A stretch of 64,000 nucleotides of DNA from positions 26,334 to 90,333 of the forward strand of contig NZ_JBCGDC010000015.1 in assembly GCF_042237075.1 (NCBI RefSeq), written 5' to 3'. The translations under genes and the position numbers were made by a program. The DNA comes from Polymorphospora lycopeni. Its GTDB lineage: Bacteria > Actinomycetota > Actinomycetes > Mycobacteriales > Micromonosporaceae. The notes under the pieces were generated by a model. The model searched no databases. It had not been told where the DNA came from and saw only the letters and a list, made by a program, of their open reading frames with translations. Each line of letters starts with the position of its first letter. Position 1 is the stretch's first letter. Shown here one piece after another: positions 32,320 to 41,402 of this stretch.

Positions 32320-33269
32320 CGCACCTCCTGCGCGGCGTCGTACAGCCGCTCGAAGTCCGGCCCGGCGGTCGGGATGCCCAGGTCGAAGACGGCGTCGACG
32401 GCCCGGGTCCAGCCGTGCACGAAGTAACGCCAGCCGTCCTCGACGGTCAGCCCGTCGGCCTCGGCGCGGGCCCGCGCCTGCCGCAGGAAGCCGAGTTCGC
32501 CACGGTAGTTGAACTCCCAGGCGTACCCGCCGGACGGGAAGACGGCGGCGTCGGTCAGCGGCGAGCCGGGCCGGTCCTTGCCCATGCCGGTGGCGTTGAC
32601 GACCACGGCGCCGGGGGTGAGGCCGGCGAGCAGTTCGTCGTGCGTCTCGCCGGGGGAGAGGCGGTGCGTCACCCACTCGATCGCGGGGTTGCCGCCGCCG
32701 ATGTCGGTCCGGATCGAGGCGAGCCGGTCGTCGGCGATGTCGGTGACGACGACCCGGCCGGGCGCGTCGGCACCGGCCCGGTGGGCGAAGTAGTCGCAGA
32801 GCGCGAGGGCGGCGCCGCCGGCCCCCATCACCAGGACGTCGCGGCCGGCGAGCCGCGGCACGATGGCCTGCAAGGACAGTTGGCTGGTGATGGTGTCCAG
32901 CGCGTGGCCGTCGATCCAGCCGTCGCGGGCCACCAGGGCGCTGACCTCGCGCAGCCGGGCGGCGTCGTCGTTGACCCGGCGCAGCAGGTCGGTGCTGGCC
33001 GCGTACAGGTCGAGCTTGTGGGTGGTGACCAGGGCGCCGCGGGAGAGTTCGTCGTCGCGCAGGTGCGCGACCACCCGCCGGTAGACGGCCGCGTCGGCGC
33101 CGACCGGCACGTCGATGCCGACGAGTTCGACGTCGTCGAGGCCGAGCAGCGGCCGCCAGGCGGCGAAGACCCGGTGGATCGCGGACGAGCCGGTGGTGAC
33201 GCCGACGAAGTACATCGTCGGGCTCGTGGCCGGGCGCAGCGTGTCGGGGGTCAGGGTCTCGGCGGTCAC
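32316..33269 (-). CDS. Shikimate/quinate-dehydrogenase-like protein
   Basis: 317 residues from GTG 33269. MYFVGVTTGSSAIHRVFAAW replaces the usual substrate-binding SxSPxxHN start by TTGSSAIH; GALVTTHKLDLYAAS contains the TxHK catalytic lysine, and DVLVMGAGGAALALCDYFAH is the NAD(P) site. VNATGMGKDRPGSPL is the conserved NATPxGM-like motif. The changed first motif argues against shikimate as substrate; oxidation of a related polyol or carbocycle in this catabolic operon is more likely. Confidence 0.85.
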   Translation of the reverse strand: MTAETLTPDTLRPATSPTMYFVGVTTGSSAIHRVFAAWRPLLGLDDVELVGIDVPVGADAAVYRRVVAHLRDDELSRGALVTTHKLDLYAASTDLLRRVNDDAARLREVSALVARDGWIDGHALDTITSQLSLQAIVPRLAGRDVLVMGAGGAALALCDYFAHRAGADAPGRVVVTDIADDRLASIRTDIGGGNPAIEWVTHRLSPGETHDELLAGLTPGAVVVNATGMGKDRPGSPLTDAAVFPSGGYAWEFNYRGELGFLRQARARAEADGLTVEDGWRYFVHGWTRAVDAVFDLGIPTAGPDFERLYDAAQEVR

Positions 33270-33958
33270 GGCGCGGTCCCTCCGGCCTCGGCTACCAGCC
33301 GTACGGCGTACGCGGTGTTGATGCCGAACCGGGTCGCGCCGGCGTCGAGCAGGGCGCGCACCTGCTCCAGGGAGCGGATGCCGCCGGACGCCTTGATCTC
33401 CCGGTCGGGCCCGGCGATCTCCCGCATGACGCGGACGTGTTCGGGGGTGGTCGCGATGCCCTGCCAGCCGGTTCCGGTCTTCAGCGACTCGGCGCCGGCG
33501 TCGACGGCGGCCCGGGCGGCGTCGCGCAGTCGACCCGCGTCGAGCAGCCCGACCTCGAGGATGACCTTGACCGGTACGCGTCCGTCGACGGCTTCGAGTA
33601 CGGCGGCGACGTCGCGGGTGGCGGCGGCCAGCTCACCGGAGCGGACCAGGCCGACGTTCATGACGACGTCCATCTCCTGCACCCCGGCGTCGAGCAGCCA
33701 GCGGGCCTCGGTGACCTTGACCGGGGTGGCCGAGCCGCCGGACGGGAAGCCGACCGGGGAGCCGGCGTTGGTGGTCGACCCGGCCAGCAGCGGCCGCAGC
33801 ACGGGCAGCCAGGACGGCAGTACGTGGGCGGCGACGAAGTCGCCGGACAGTGCGTGCCGGGCCAGTTCCTCGACGTTGGTCCGGCCGTGCTGGGCCTGTA
33901 CGGCGCTGATGTCGACCATGCGGGCCAGGGCCGGCCCGGTCAGCTCACCGGGGGACAT
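33266..33958 (-). CDS. DeoC-like aldolase (deoxyribose-phosphate aldolase family)
   Basis: 230 residues from ATG 33958, overlapping the upstream gene by 14 bases. VGFPSGGSATPVKVTEARWLLDAG, EMDVVMNVGLVRSGE, VKVILEVGLLD and ESLKTGTGWQG followed by EIKASGGIRS are DeoC motifs; the lysine in VKVILE is the Schiff-base residue and KASGG the second lysine. DeoC makes glyceraldehyde-3-phosphate and acetaldehyde from deoxyribose-5-phosphate; the family also holds related retro-aldolases, and no deoxynucleoside genes are nearby. Confidence 0.9.
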   Translation of the reverse strand: MSPGELTGPALARMVDISAVQAQHGRTNVEELARHALSGDFVAAHVLPSWLPVLRPLLAGSTTNAGSPVGFPSGGSATPVKVTEARWLLDAGVQEMDVVMNVGLVRSGELAAATRDVAAVLEAVDGRVPVKVILEVGLLDAGRLRDAARAAVDAGAESLKTGTGWQGIATTPEHVRVMREIAGPDREIKASGGIRSLEQVRALLDAGATRFGINTAYAVRLVAEAGGTAP

Positions 33959-34526
33959 AGCTGGTGTTCTCCTCCAGTCGCCACCCCGTGCCGTCGGCGA
34001 CGGCCCGGTGCCGCATACCACCGGAGCGGGCGATGATGCCGTAGTCCTGTCCGGCGTCGGCCGGGTAGCAGAAGAGCGTGACGAGGTCCTCGTCGCCCAG
34101 GTTGACGCTGCGGTGGATGTGCACCGGCGGGACGTACGCGACGACGCCGGGCCGCAGCTCGGTCACGACGGTCTGTCCGTCGAGGGTCTCCATGAGCATC
34201 AGCCCGTGGCCGGACAGGCAGTGGTAGATCTCGGTCCGGTCGTGCTGGGCGTGGATGTGGCCGCGGGTCATGTGGAACTCGGTGCCGACCCGGCCGGCGG
34301 ACAGGGTCGAGATCCCGGTGATCAGGTCACCGGCCGCGCCCGAGGGCCGGAACTCGTCGACGTGGTAGATCACCCGGTCGGCCTCGGTCGCCAGCCGGGC
34401 GGCGAACGCCTCGGCGTCGGCGAACAGTCCGTCGAGATCGGACAGCTTCTTCTCGTAGCGGCCGGTGCGACCCGTCATCCCCTCGGGCTTGATGACGAGT
34501 GCCGGTCCAGGCAGCGGTTCGGACAC
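33945..34526 (-). CDS. Cupin-type glucose-6-phosphate isomerase family protein
   Basis: 193 residues from GTG 34526 with GAAGGAG upstream. The metal-binding cupin motif is HMTRGHIHAQHDRTEIYHCL (residues about 85-105) followed by GVVAYVPPVHIHRSVN, matching the archaeal-type phosphoglucose isomerases (PF06560). It would interconvert an aldose and ketose phosphate. First gene of the leftward operon. Confidence 0.88.
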   Translation of the reverse strand: MSEPLPGPALVIKPEGMTGRTGRYEKKLSDLDGLFADAEAFAARLATEADRVIYHVDEFRPSGAAGDLITGISTLSAGRVGTEFHMTRGHIHAQHDRTEIYHCLSGHGLMLMETLDGQTVVTELRPGVVAYVPPVHIHRSVNLGDEDLVTLFCYPADAGQDYGIIARSGGMRHRAVADGTGWRLEENTSYVPR

Positions 34527-34609
34527 GGTGCTCCTTCTGTTCGTGCCGACGGCGGGGTCCAGCGCTCGGGTGGTGCGAACCCCGTCCGGCCGCGCTCTTC
34601 CTGATCACT

Positions 34610-34626
34610 TTGTAGCAAACTTACAA
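34610..34626 (-). promoter_or_regulatory. Candidate operator TTGTA-N7-TACAA over the leftward promoter
   Basis: Perfect 5-bp half sites. On the minus strand it overlaps a TACAAA -10-like hexamer with TGACAG 16 bases upstream, so a bound repressor would block the leftward operon. Which regulator binds is unknown. Confidence 0.45.
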
Positions 34627-34796
34627 GCCGCTGTCATTCGCTGGCAATGTTGGCGAGCTGTGGGTGTAGCGTTCTTTCACCACCGCAGTGGCGATCTTGG
34701 GAAACCAAAACCTCATACCAGCGCTAAAAGCGGACAAATCCTCTCGCGCTGAATGTGGGTTCGAGTCATCTCGGTGTAACGTTTGAAAATCTCCCG

Positions 34797-34824
34797 TTGA
34801 CATACCGGTAGCCAAATGTAGTGT
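34797..34824 (+). promoter_or_regulatory. Candidate rightward promoter (TTGACA-16-TAGTGT)
   Basis: TTGACA at 34797-34802 and TAGTGT at 34819-34824 with 16-bp spacing, a good match to the housekeeping consensus. It would start about 70 bases before the DeoR-family gene. Confidence 0.5.
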
Positions 34825-34901
34825 TGCTCCTCGAAATCTGTGGCTTCACCCACACGACACAGGTGGGAAACCACAGCGACCCGCTGGAGGGAGGCGTCGC
34901 G

Positions 34902-35669
34902 ATGAACGTGTCCGCCCGCCGTCGTGAGATCGTCGACCTCGTACGCGCCGCCGGCCGGGTCGAGGCCGCCGAGCTGTCCAGCCGCTTCGCGGTCAACGCC
35001 GAGACCATCCGCCGCGACCTCTCCGCGCTGGAAGCCGCCGGTGATCTCCAGCGGATCCACGGCGGCGCCGTCGCCCGCGTCACCCTCGCCGTCGAGGGCC
35101 GGGTCTCCGGACGCATCGCCGAACGGCGCGACGAGAAGCTCGCCATCGCCCGGGCCGCCGCCCGCGAGATCCCGCCGTTCGGCGCCATCTTCATCGAGGC
35201 CGGATCGACCACCGGCCACCTCGCCAGGCTGCTGCCCGACCGGGGCGACCTGCTCATCGTCACGAACGCCCTGCAGATCGCCCTCGAACTGACCGACCTG
35301 GGCCGCTCGACGGTCATGACCATCGGGGGCCGGGTACGCCCGGCCAGCTACGCCGAGGTCGACGCCTGGGCCCTCGAACGCCTCGCCCAACTGCGTTTCG
35401 ACGTCGCCTTCGTCGGCGCCAACGCCGTCGACCCGACCTGGGGGCTCTCCACCCCGGACCCCGGCGAAGCCGCGGTCAAGTCGGCCATCCTCGCCTCGGC
35501 CCAGAAGGCCGTGCTGATGACCGACCACACGAAGTTCGGCCTTCGGGCCGCCTGCCGGTACGGCGCGATCGGGGACGTCGACCTGATCGTGACCGACCGG
35601 GGGATCGGGAGCGCGACCGTGGACGACCTGCGGGCGCTCGGCACGGAGGTGCGCCTCGCTGATGGCTGA
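34902..35669 (+). CDS. DeoR/GlpR-family transcriptional regulator
   Basis: 255 residues from ATG 34902 with GGAGGG upstream. SARRREIVDLVRAAGRVEAA and SSRFAVNAETIRRDLSAL form the DeoR helix-turn-helix, followed by LQRIHGGAVA; the C-terminal DeoRC sensor shows IFIEAGSTTGHLARLL, DVAFVGANAVDPTWGLSTPD and VLMTDHTKFG. Such proteins bind phosphorylated sugars. First gene of the importer operon, so it likely controls transport and perhaps both operons. Confidence 0.92.
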   Translation: MNVSARRREIVDLVRAAGRVEAAELSSRFAVNAETIRRDLSALEAAGDLQRIHGGAVARVTLAVEGRVSGRIAERRDEKLAIARAAAREIPPFGAIFIEAGSTTGHLARLLPDRGDLLIVTNALQIALELTDLGRSTVMTIGGRVRPASYAEVDAWALERLAQLRFDVAFVGANAVDPTWGLSTPDPGEAAVKSAILASAQKAVLMTDHTKFGLRAACRYGAIGDVDLIVTDRGIGSATVDDLRALGTEVRLADG

Positions 35670-35727
35670 CCCCGCACGGCGACCGATCGGTGATCACCAC
35701 GCACACCCCACCACCCTGGAGGAAAGA

Positions 35728-36789
35728 ATGTCTTCCCGAACACGAGTAAAGGCGGTCACCCGCGGCGCCGCCGCACTGCTGGCCGTGACCCTCTTCGCGA
35801 CCGCGTGCGGTGGCGGCGGCGGATCCGACGACGGGCCGAGCGACCCGATCGCCGGCCGGCCCACCCCGACCGACCAGGCCGCCGACGGCGAGGTCCGGAT
35901 CGCGATGATCGGCTTCGCGAACAACCCGTACTGGGTGAACGTGAAGGCCGGCGCCGACTACGCCAACCGGGTACTGTCCGACAAGGACGGCAGCGTCACC
36001 TGGATCGTCGCGGGCGAGAACATCGACGTCCAGACCGTCTCCAGCGCCATCCGCGCCGCCGACGCCCAGGGCTACGACGGCGTCGGGTTCTTCATCGCCG
36101 GCGAGGGCAACTGCGCCGACATCCAGACGCTGTCCGGCAAGGGCAAGAAGGTCGGTGCCTACAACACCCTCTTCGACTGCGTCGAAAGCTCCGGCGGCAC
36201 CGTCAACTACGCCCAGGAGCAGTACAAGGCCGGCCTGCTCGCGGCCCAGGAAATCATCAAGGCGTCCAACGGCCAGACCGGCAAGGTCGGCATCATCGTC
36301 AGCCAGTTCACCGCCCCCGGCTCCGAGCAGCGCCGCCAGGGCTTCGTCGACGGCCTGGCGGGTTCCAACCTGACCCCGGTCAGCCAGGGCGTCGAGGCCC
36401 GGGACTCGGCCTCCAACACCTACACCGCGGCGCAGAACTACCTGCAGTCCAACGCCGACCTGCTCGGCATCTACGCCACCGCGGGCGGCCCGTTCGGCGC
36501 GGCCCAGGCCGTCGCCGCCGCCGGCAAGCAGGACACCGTCAAGGTCATCGGCTACGACATCAGCACCGAGAACATCGCGGCCATCAAGGACGGCTCGATG
36601 TACGGCGTCATCGGCCAGGACGCCTTCGGTCAGGGCTACAACGTCGCGATCGAACTGTTCAACGCCGCCGTCACCGGCCAGAACCCCAGCCCGGTGGCGC
36701 AGGAGGCCAACGCACCCTTCGTCACGGCGGAGAACCTGGCCGAGCACGACCCGTCGGTGCTGCCGCTCGGTGCCGTGGGCGCCTCCTGA
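35728..36789 (+). CDS. Periplasmic-binding-protein-like sugar-binding lipoprotein (RbsB type)
   Basis: 353 residues from ATG 35728 (GGAGGAAA upstream). Signal with lipobox LLAVTLFATAC, lipidated Cys about residue 27, then a GGGGSDDG linker. VRIAMIGFANNPYWVNVKAG, YDGVGFFIAGEGNC, KVGIIVSQFTAPGSEQRRQG, VKVIGYDISTENIAAIKDGS and GVIGQDAFGQGYNVAIELF are the type I sugar-binding fold. It should bind the sugar or polyol outside the cell and hand it to the RbsC-type channel. Confidence 0.93.
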   Translation: MSSRTRVKAVTRGAAALLAVTLFATACGGGGGSDDGPSDPIAGRPTPTDQAADGEVRIAMIGFANNPYWVNVKAGADYANRVLSDKDGSVTWIVAGENIDVQTVSSAIRAADAQGYDGVGFFIAGEGNCADIQTLSGKGKKVGAYNTLFDCVESSGGTVNYAQEQYKAGLLAAQEIIKASNGQTGKVGIIVSQFTAPGSEQRRQGFVDGLAGSNLTPVSQGVEARDSASNTYTAAQNYLQSNADLLGIYATAGGPFGAAQAVAAAGKQDTVKVIGYDISTENIAAIKDGSMYGVIGQDAFGQGYNVAIELFNAAVTGQNPSPVAQEANAPFVTAENLAEHDPSVLPLGAVGAS

Positions 36790-36830
36790 GCCGCCCAGAG
36801 CCTGAACCGCCTAGAGAAGGCCCGTACCTC

Positions 36831-38375
36831 ATGAAGCCCACCCAGGTGGACGACGTCAAGCCGGCGGCCCTCGCGGCCGCCGGCCTGGCGAAGTCGTTCG
36901 GCGCGGTCAAGGCACTGCGCGACGTGTCGCTCGAGTTTCCGGCCGGCCAGGTCACCGGACTCCTCGGTGAGAACGGCGCCGGCAAGTCCACGCTCATCCG
37001 GCTGTGCTCCGGCCAGATGCAGCCGGACCGCGGGCACCTGACGCTCAACGGCGAGCAGGTCTCCTTCGGCACCCCGCTGGAGGCGATCGCCGCCGGCGTC
37101 GTCGTGGTCAACCAGGAACCGCTGCTCATCGGCGAGCTGACCATCGCCGACAACCTGTTCCTGTACGACCTCGGCGAGCGCCCGGCGTACGGGCTGGCCC
37201 GGCGCGGCGAGAACGTCCACAAGGCCCGGGAACTGCTCGACCGGCTCGAGATGGCCGACTACCTGCCCGACCCGGCGACGCTGTGCCGGGACCTGTCGGC
37301 GGCGTCGCGCCAGATGGTCGACATCGTCCGGGCCCTGTCCCGCCAGCCGAAGGTCCTCTTCCTCGACGAGCCCAACTCCAGCCTCACCCACGAGGAGTCC
37401 GAGCGGCTCTTCGCCGTGATGCGCAAGCTGCGCGACGAGGGAGTGGCGGTGGTGCTGGTCAGTCACCGTCTGGCCGAGGTCTATTCGATCGTCGACAACG
37501 TGATCGTGCTGCGCGACGGCACCTTCGTCGCCGCCGGCCCGCCCGACGAGATCGACCAGAAGCGGGCCGTCGCGCTGATGGCCGGCGAGAAGAAGCGGGC
37601 GGTCGTCGCCGAGGTGGTCGCCGAACGGGCCGAGGGCATCGAGACCGCCGAGGTCGCCCTCCAGGTGACCGGACTGACCGGTGAGGGCTTCACCGACATC
37701 GACTTCAACGTCCGCCGCGGCGAGATCATCGGCATGGCCGGTCTGGTCGGCGCCGGCCGTACCGAGATCGCCGAGGCCGTCATCGGGCTCCGCCCGGTCG
37801 ACCGCGGCCAGATCACCGTCGGCGGGCGGACGGTACGCATCTCCTCTCCCGGCCGGGCCCAGCGGCTCGGTATCGCGTACGTCGCGGAGGAACGCCGTAC
37901 CGAGGTGTTCCACGCGCAGAGCGTCGGCTACAACATCACCGCCCGGATCCTGTCGACGTTGGGCCACCTGGGTTGGGTGTCGGGGCGCCGGGCCACCGCG
38001 ACCGCCCGCGACCTCGCCCGGCGCTTCGGCGTCAAGGCCGCCTCCACCGAGGCGCCGATCACCTCGCTGTCCGGCGGCAACCAGCAGAAGGTGCTGCTCG
38101 CCCGCGCGCTGGCCGCCAAGCCGAAGGTGCTGATCCTGGACGAGCCGACCCGCGGCGTCGACGTCGGCACCAAGGCCGAGATCTACGCGACGCTGCGCGA
38201 ACTCGCCCACGGGGAAGGACTCGCGGTCTGGTTCATCTCCTCCGAGCTGGAGGAGGTCGTCGAACTCGCCGACCGCGTCGTCGTCATCCGGCAGGGCCGG
38301 GTGACCCGTGACGCCCCGAACAACGCCGGACCCAACCCCATCGTCGCCGCGGCGATGGGTGCTACCGAAGGATGA
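36831..38375 (+). CDS. Sugar ABC transporter ATPase with two nucleotide-binding domains (RbsA type)
   Basis: 514 residues. First domain: Walker A LLGENGAGKST (about residue 42), signature LSAASRQMVDIVRAL, Walker B VLFLDEPNSSLT, H-loop VSHRLAEVY. Second domain: a degenerate Walker A AGLVGAGRTE as usual for RbsA, signature LSGGNQQKVLLARAL, Walker B VLILDEPTRGVDVG. One chain therefore supplies both ATPase halves. Its stop overlaps the permease ATG. Confidence 0.94.
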   Translation: MKPTQVDDVKPAALAAAGLAKSFGAVKALRDVSLEFPAGQVTGLLGENGAGKSTLIRLCSGQMQPDRGHLTLNGEQVSFGTPLEAIAAGVVVVNQEPLLIGELTIADNLFLYDLGERPAYGLARRGENVHKARELLDRLEMADYLPDPATLCRDLSAASRQMVDIVRALSRQPKVLFLDEPNSSLTHEESERLFAVMRKLRDEGVAVVLVSHRLAEVYSIVDNVIVLRDGTFVAAGPPDEIDQKRAVALMAGEKKRAVVAEVVAERAEGIETAEVALQVTGLTGEGFTDIDFNVRRGEIIGMAGLVGAGRTEIAEAVIGLRPVDRGQITVGGRTVRISSPGRAQRLGIAYVAEERRTEVFHAQSVGYNITARILSTLGHLGWVSGRRATATARDLARRFGVKAASTEAPITSLSGGNQQKVLLARALAAKPKVLILDEPTRGVDVGTKAEIYATLRELAHGEGLAVWFISSELEEVVELADRVVVIRQGRVTRDAPNNAGPNPIVAAAMGATEG

Positions 38376-39412
38376 ACATGTCAGCCACCACCGTTGCGAA
38401 GCAGCCGGGGCGGTCCTGGAAGGACAGCGCGCTGTCGCTCGTGAAGCGCCAGGAGACCGGCCTGCTCGGCGTCATCATCGTGCTCGGCCTGCTGGTGAGC
38501 CTGGCCAACGACAACTTCCTGACCCGGGACAACCTCTACAACGTCCTGCAGACGGTCGTGGTGATCGGCATCATCGCCATCGGCCAGACCTTCATCCTCA
38601 TCGGCAAGGAGATCGACCTCTCCGTCGGCTCCGTACTCGCCCTCTCGGCGGTCTCCGCCGGAGCGGCGTACGGCAGCGGGGTGAACCCGTGGCTGGCGAT
38701 GCTCATCGGCATCGGCGTCGGTGCCCTGTCCGGTCTCGCCGTCGGCACCGTCGTCGTCCTCGGCCGGGTCAGCTCGTTCATCGTGACCCTCGGCATGCTC
38801 TCCATCGCCCGTGGCCTCACCCAACTCCTCACCGGCGGCCTGCCGCAGGCGATGCCGCGCGAGCTGTCCTTCATCGGCCAGGGCCGGGTGTTCGGCGGCA
38901 TCCCGGTCAGCGTGGTCATCTTCCTGGTCCTGGTGATCCTCGGCCAGCTCCTGCTCACCCGTACCGTCTTCGGCCTGCGGGTCACCGCGGTCGGTGACAA
39001 CGACACCGCCGCCCGCACCGGCGGCATCCCGGTCGGCCGGACCCGCATCCTCACCTTCATGCTGATCGGCACCCTCGCCGGTGTCGCCGGCATCGTCTTC
39101 GCCACCCAGGTCGGCGTCGCCGAGGCCCAGGCCGGCATGGGGTACGAGCTGGACGTCATCGCCGCCGCCGTCATCGGTGGCGCCAGCCTCTCCGGCGGCC
39201 GCGGCTCGATCATCGGCGCCTTCCTCGGCGCCTGCCTGCTCGGCGTGCTGCGCAACGCGTTCATCCTGCTCGCCCTGTCGCCGTTCCTGCAGCAGCTGTC
39301 GATCGGTCTGGTCATCGTCCTCGCCGCCCTGTTCGACCAGTGGCGCCAGGGCAACCTGCGGCACCTGCACCCCAAGGCGCTGACCCGCCGCTTCGCCGGC
39401 CGCAAGGCCTGA
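38372..39412 (+). CDS. Sugar ABC transporter permease (RbsC type)
   Basis: 346 residues, 8-10 membrane helices from residue 30 on. TFILIGKEIDLSVGSVLALS is the hallmark of the BPD_transp_2 family, and AAVIGGASLSGGRGSIIGAFLG the conserved cytoplasmic loop near the C-terminus. ATG 38372 overlaps the previous stop; an ATG six bases later is also possible. Completes the importer. Confidence 0.94.
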   Translation: MNMSATTVAKQPGRSWKDSALSLVKRQETGLLGVIIVLGLLVSLANDNFLTRDNLYNVLQTVVVIGIIAIGQTFILIGKEIDLSVGSVLALSAVSAGAAYGSGVNPWLAMLIGIGVGALSGLAVGTVVVLGRVSSFIVTLGMLSIARGLTQLLTGGLPQAMPRELSFIGQGRVFGGIPVSVVIFLVLVILGQLLLTRTVFGLRVTAVGDNDTAARTGGIPVGRTRILTFMLIGTLAGVAGIVFATQVGVAEAQAGMGYELDVIAAAVIGGASLSGGRGSIIGAFLGACLLGVLRNAFILLALSPFLQQLSIGLVIVLAALFDQWRQGNLRHLHPKALTRRFAGRKA

Positions 39413-39442
39413 TCCCCGCCTCCGGAAAGGACCACGAGCACC

Positions 39443-40429
39443 ATGAAGCCGCAACCATTCCGCGTCCACGACCAGCGGGTCGTCCGGGCCTTCGTCGAGG
39501 CCCGGCGCGGCCACACCGCCGACGAGCCACGCCTGAAGTTCGGCTGGAGCAACTGGGGCTTCGGCGCCGAAGACCTCGCAGTCTCGGCGGACCGCCTGGC
39601 GAAGAACGGCGTGCGGTACATCGAACTGCACGGCAACCTCTACTCCGAGGACCTCGGCTACAAGCCCGACGAGACCCTGCGAATCCTCGGCGACCACGGC
39701 ATCACCGTCTCCGGCATCTGCGGCATGGTGACCCCGAACCAGGAGTTCGCCCACAACCTGCCGCACGTGCGGGCCCGGGCCATCGAGTACTTCCGTCGCC
39801 AGGCCAGGTTCGCCCAGGCGGTCGGCGGCTCGTACCTGCTCTTCGGCGCCGCCTCGGTCGGCCGGCCCACCGCCTTCGACTCGTACGAGGTGGAGCGGTC
39901 GGCGCAGACGATGAAGCTGGTCGCCGACGACTTCGCCGCCGCCGGCATCCGCGGTGCCGTCGAGCCGATCCGGCCCGAGGAGACCAGCATCGTGCACACC
40001 TTCGAGCAGGCGCTGCGGCTGCTCGACCTCGTCGACCACCCGGCGATCTCGCACCTCAACGGCGACCTCTACCACATGCTCAGCGGCGAACTGCACATCG
40101 GCGCCACGATCCTCGACCACGGCCACCGCATGCTCAACCTGCACATGGCGGACTCCAACCGCCGTGCGCTCGGCCACGGCCTGCTCGACCTCGACGTGAT
40201 CATCATGGCCCTGTACGCCATCGGCTACCAGCGCGGCGACAACTACTGCTCCGCCGAGCCGCTGGGCGCCGGCGGCAACCCGTACGCTGCGATGAACCTG
40301 CCGCCGCAGACCGAGAAGCTCGACGAACTCGTCCGCGTCTCGGCGGAGACGTTCCGGCAGCGCGAGGAAGAGGTGCTCGGTGCCAGCGACGAGGAACTCT
40401 TCGCCCTCTACCAGATCGACTCCGAGTAG
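39443..40429 (+). CDS. TIM-barrel sugar isomerase/epimerase
   Basis: 328 residues. RLKFGWSNWGFGAEDLAVSA, VRYIELHGNLYSEDLGYK, ITVSGICGMVTPNQEFAH, GAVEPIRPEETSIVHTFEQA, LNGDLYHMLSGE and LNLHMADSNRRALGHGLLD resemble AP-endonuclease-2-like epimerases (tagatose/psicose 3-epimerase, IolE). Metal-ligand candidates are the Glu in AVEPIRPEE, the Asp/His in NGDLYHM and the His-Met-Ala-Asp stretch. Lies 30 bases after the permease, so it probably acts on the imported sugar or its ketose. Confidence 0.88.
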   Translation: MKPQPFRVHDQRVVRAFVEARRGHTADEPRLKFGWSNWGFGAEDLAVSADRLAKNGVRYIELHGNLYSEDLGYKPDETLRILGDHGITVSGICGMVTPNQEFAHNLPHVRARAIEYFRRQARFAQAVGGSYLLFGAASVGRPTAFDSYEVERSAQTMKLVADDFAAAGIRGAVEPIRPEETSIVHTFEQALRLLDLVDHPAISHLNGDLYHMLSGELHIGATILDHGHRMLNLHMADSNRRALGHGLLDLDVIIMALYAIGYQRGDNYCSAEPLGAGGNPYAAMNLPPQTEKLDELVRVSAETFRQREEEVLGASDEELFALYQIDSE

Positions 40430-40433
40430 CGCG

Positions 40434-41402
40434 GTGTCCGGCTTCACGCTGCACGTCGTCTGCCCCAACCCGGCACTCGACCGGCTCCAGGTGGTCGACC
40501 GGTTCCACCCGTTCGAGGTCAACCGGGTCACGACCGTACGCAGCCTCCCCGGCGGCAAGGGCATGATCGTCTGCCGGGGGGCGCGGCGGCTCGACGCCAC
40601 GGTGGCCGCGTACGGCTTCGTCGGCGGCTTCACCGGCCAGGTGATCCGCCGCGGCTGCGCCGACCTCGACATACTCGACCGGCACATCGAGGTCGAGGGG
40701 GAGACCCGGGTGACCCCGGTCGTCATCGAGGAGAGCACCGGGCGCTCGACGGTGCTCAACGAACGCGGCCCCGACATCGCGCCCGGCGAGCCGGAGAAGC
40801 TGCTCGCCGGCCTGGCCGCCGACGTCGTACCCGGCGACGTGGTCGTGTCGACGGGCAGCCTGCCGCCGGGCTGCCCGCCGGACCTGCACGCCCGGATCGC
40901 CCGGCTCGCGCTGGCCGCCGGCGCGACCGCGATCGTCGACGCGCACGGCGAACCGCTCGCCCGGGTCATCGACGACGTCCGGTCGGCGCCGCCGGCCGGC
41001 CGGCTCGTCGTCAAGCCCAACGTGCACGAGTTGGCCGGTGTCCTCGGCCGGGACCTGCCCGACCTCGCCGCCGCCACCGCCGCGATGCGCGACCTGTACG
41101 TCGAGACCGGGGCGACGTTCGTCGTCACCCTCGGCACCGACGGCGCACTGTGGATCGACGGGGCCGAGCGGCTGGCGGTCGACACGCCGAAGGTCGAGAC
41201 CCGCAACGCCACCGGCTCCGGCGACTCGTTCCTCGCCGGTCTCGCGGTCGCGCTCGGGCGCGGTGCGAGCCCGGCCGACGCGCTCGTCCTCGCGTCGGCG
41301 ATGGGCGCGGCGAACGCCGCCTCGCTCACCCCCGACGTCGACCTGGACCTCGTCGCGAAGCTCCGCGACCAGGTGACCGTCACCACCCAGGTGACACCGT
41401 GA
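40434..41402 (+). CDS. PfkB-family sugar kinase (1-phosphofructokinase-like)
   Basis: 322 residues from GTG 40434. CPNPALDRLQVVDRFHPFEV and LPGGKGMIVCRGARRLDATV are FruK/tagatose-6-phosphate-kinase features, STGSLPPGCP the middle motif, and RNATGSGDSFLAGLAVALGR the catalytic anion hole with Asp base. It likely phosphorylates a sugar phosphate to a bisphosphate that the class II aldolase can cleave. Its stop overlaps the mini-ORF at 41399. Confidence 0.9.
   Translation: MSGFTLHVVCPNPALDRLQVVDRFHPFEVNRVTTVRSLPGGKGMIVCRGARRLDATVAAYGFVGGFTGQVIRRGCADLDILDRHIEVEGETRVTPVVIEESTGRSTVLNERGPDIAPGEPEKLLAGLAADVVPGDVVVSTGSLPPGCPPDLHARIARLALAAGATAIVDAHGEPLARVIDDVRSAPPAGRLVVKPNVHELAGVLGRDLPDLAAATAAMRDLYVETGATFVVTLGTDGALWIDGAERLAVDTPKVETRNATGSGDSFLAGLAVALGRGASPADALVLASAMGAANAASLTPDVDLDLVAKLRDQVTVTTQVTP

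Larger units (their letters stand above)
34527..34901. promoter_or_regulatory. 375-bp divergent control region of the sugar locus
   Basis: Noticeably richer in A/T than its surroundings. It carries the promoters of the leftward catabolic operon and of the rightward regulator-transporter operon. Seen here: the dyad 34610-34626, the rightward promoter 34797-34824, and a hairpin (34840-34874; GTGG/CCAC outside CCCAC/GTGGG) in the expected 5' leader of the DeoR gene. RpiR and DeoR products are the obvious candidate regulators. Confidence 0.55.
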
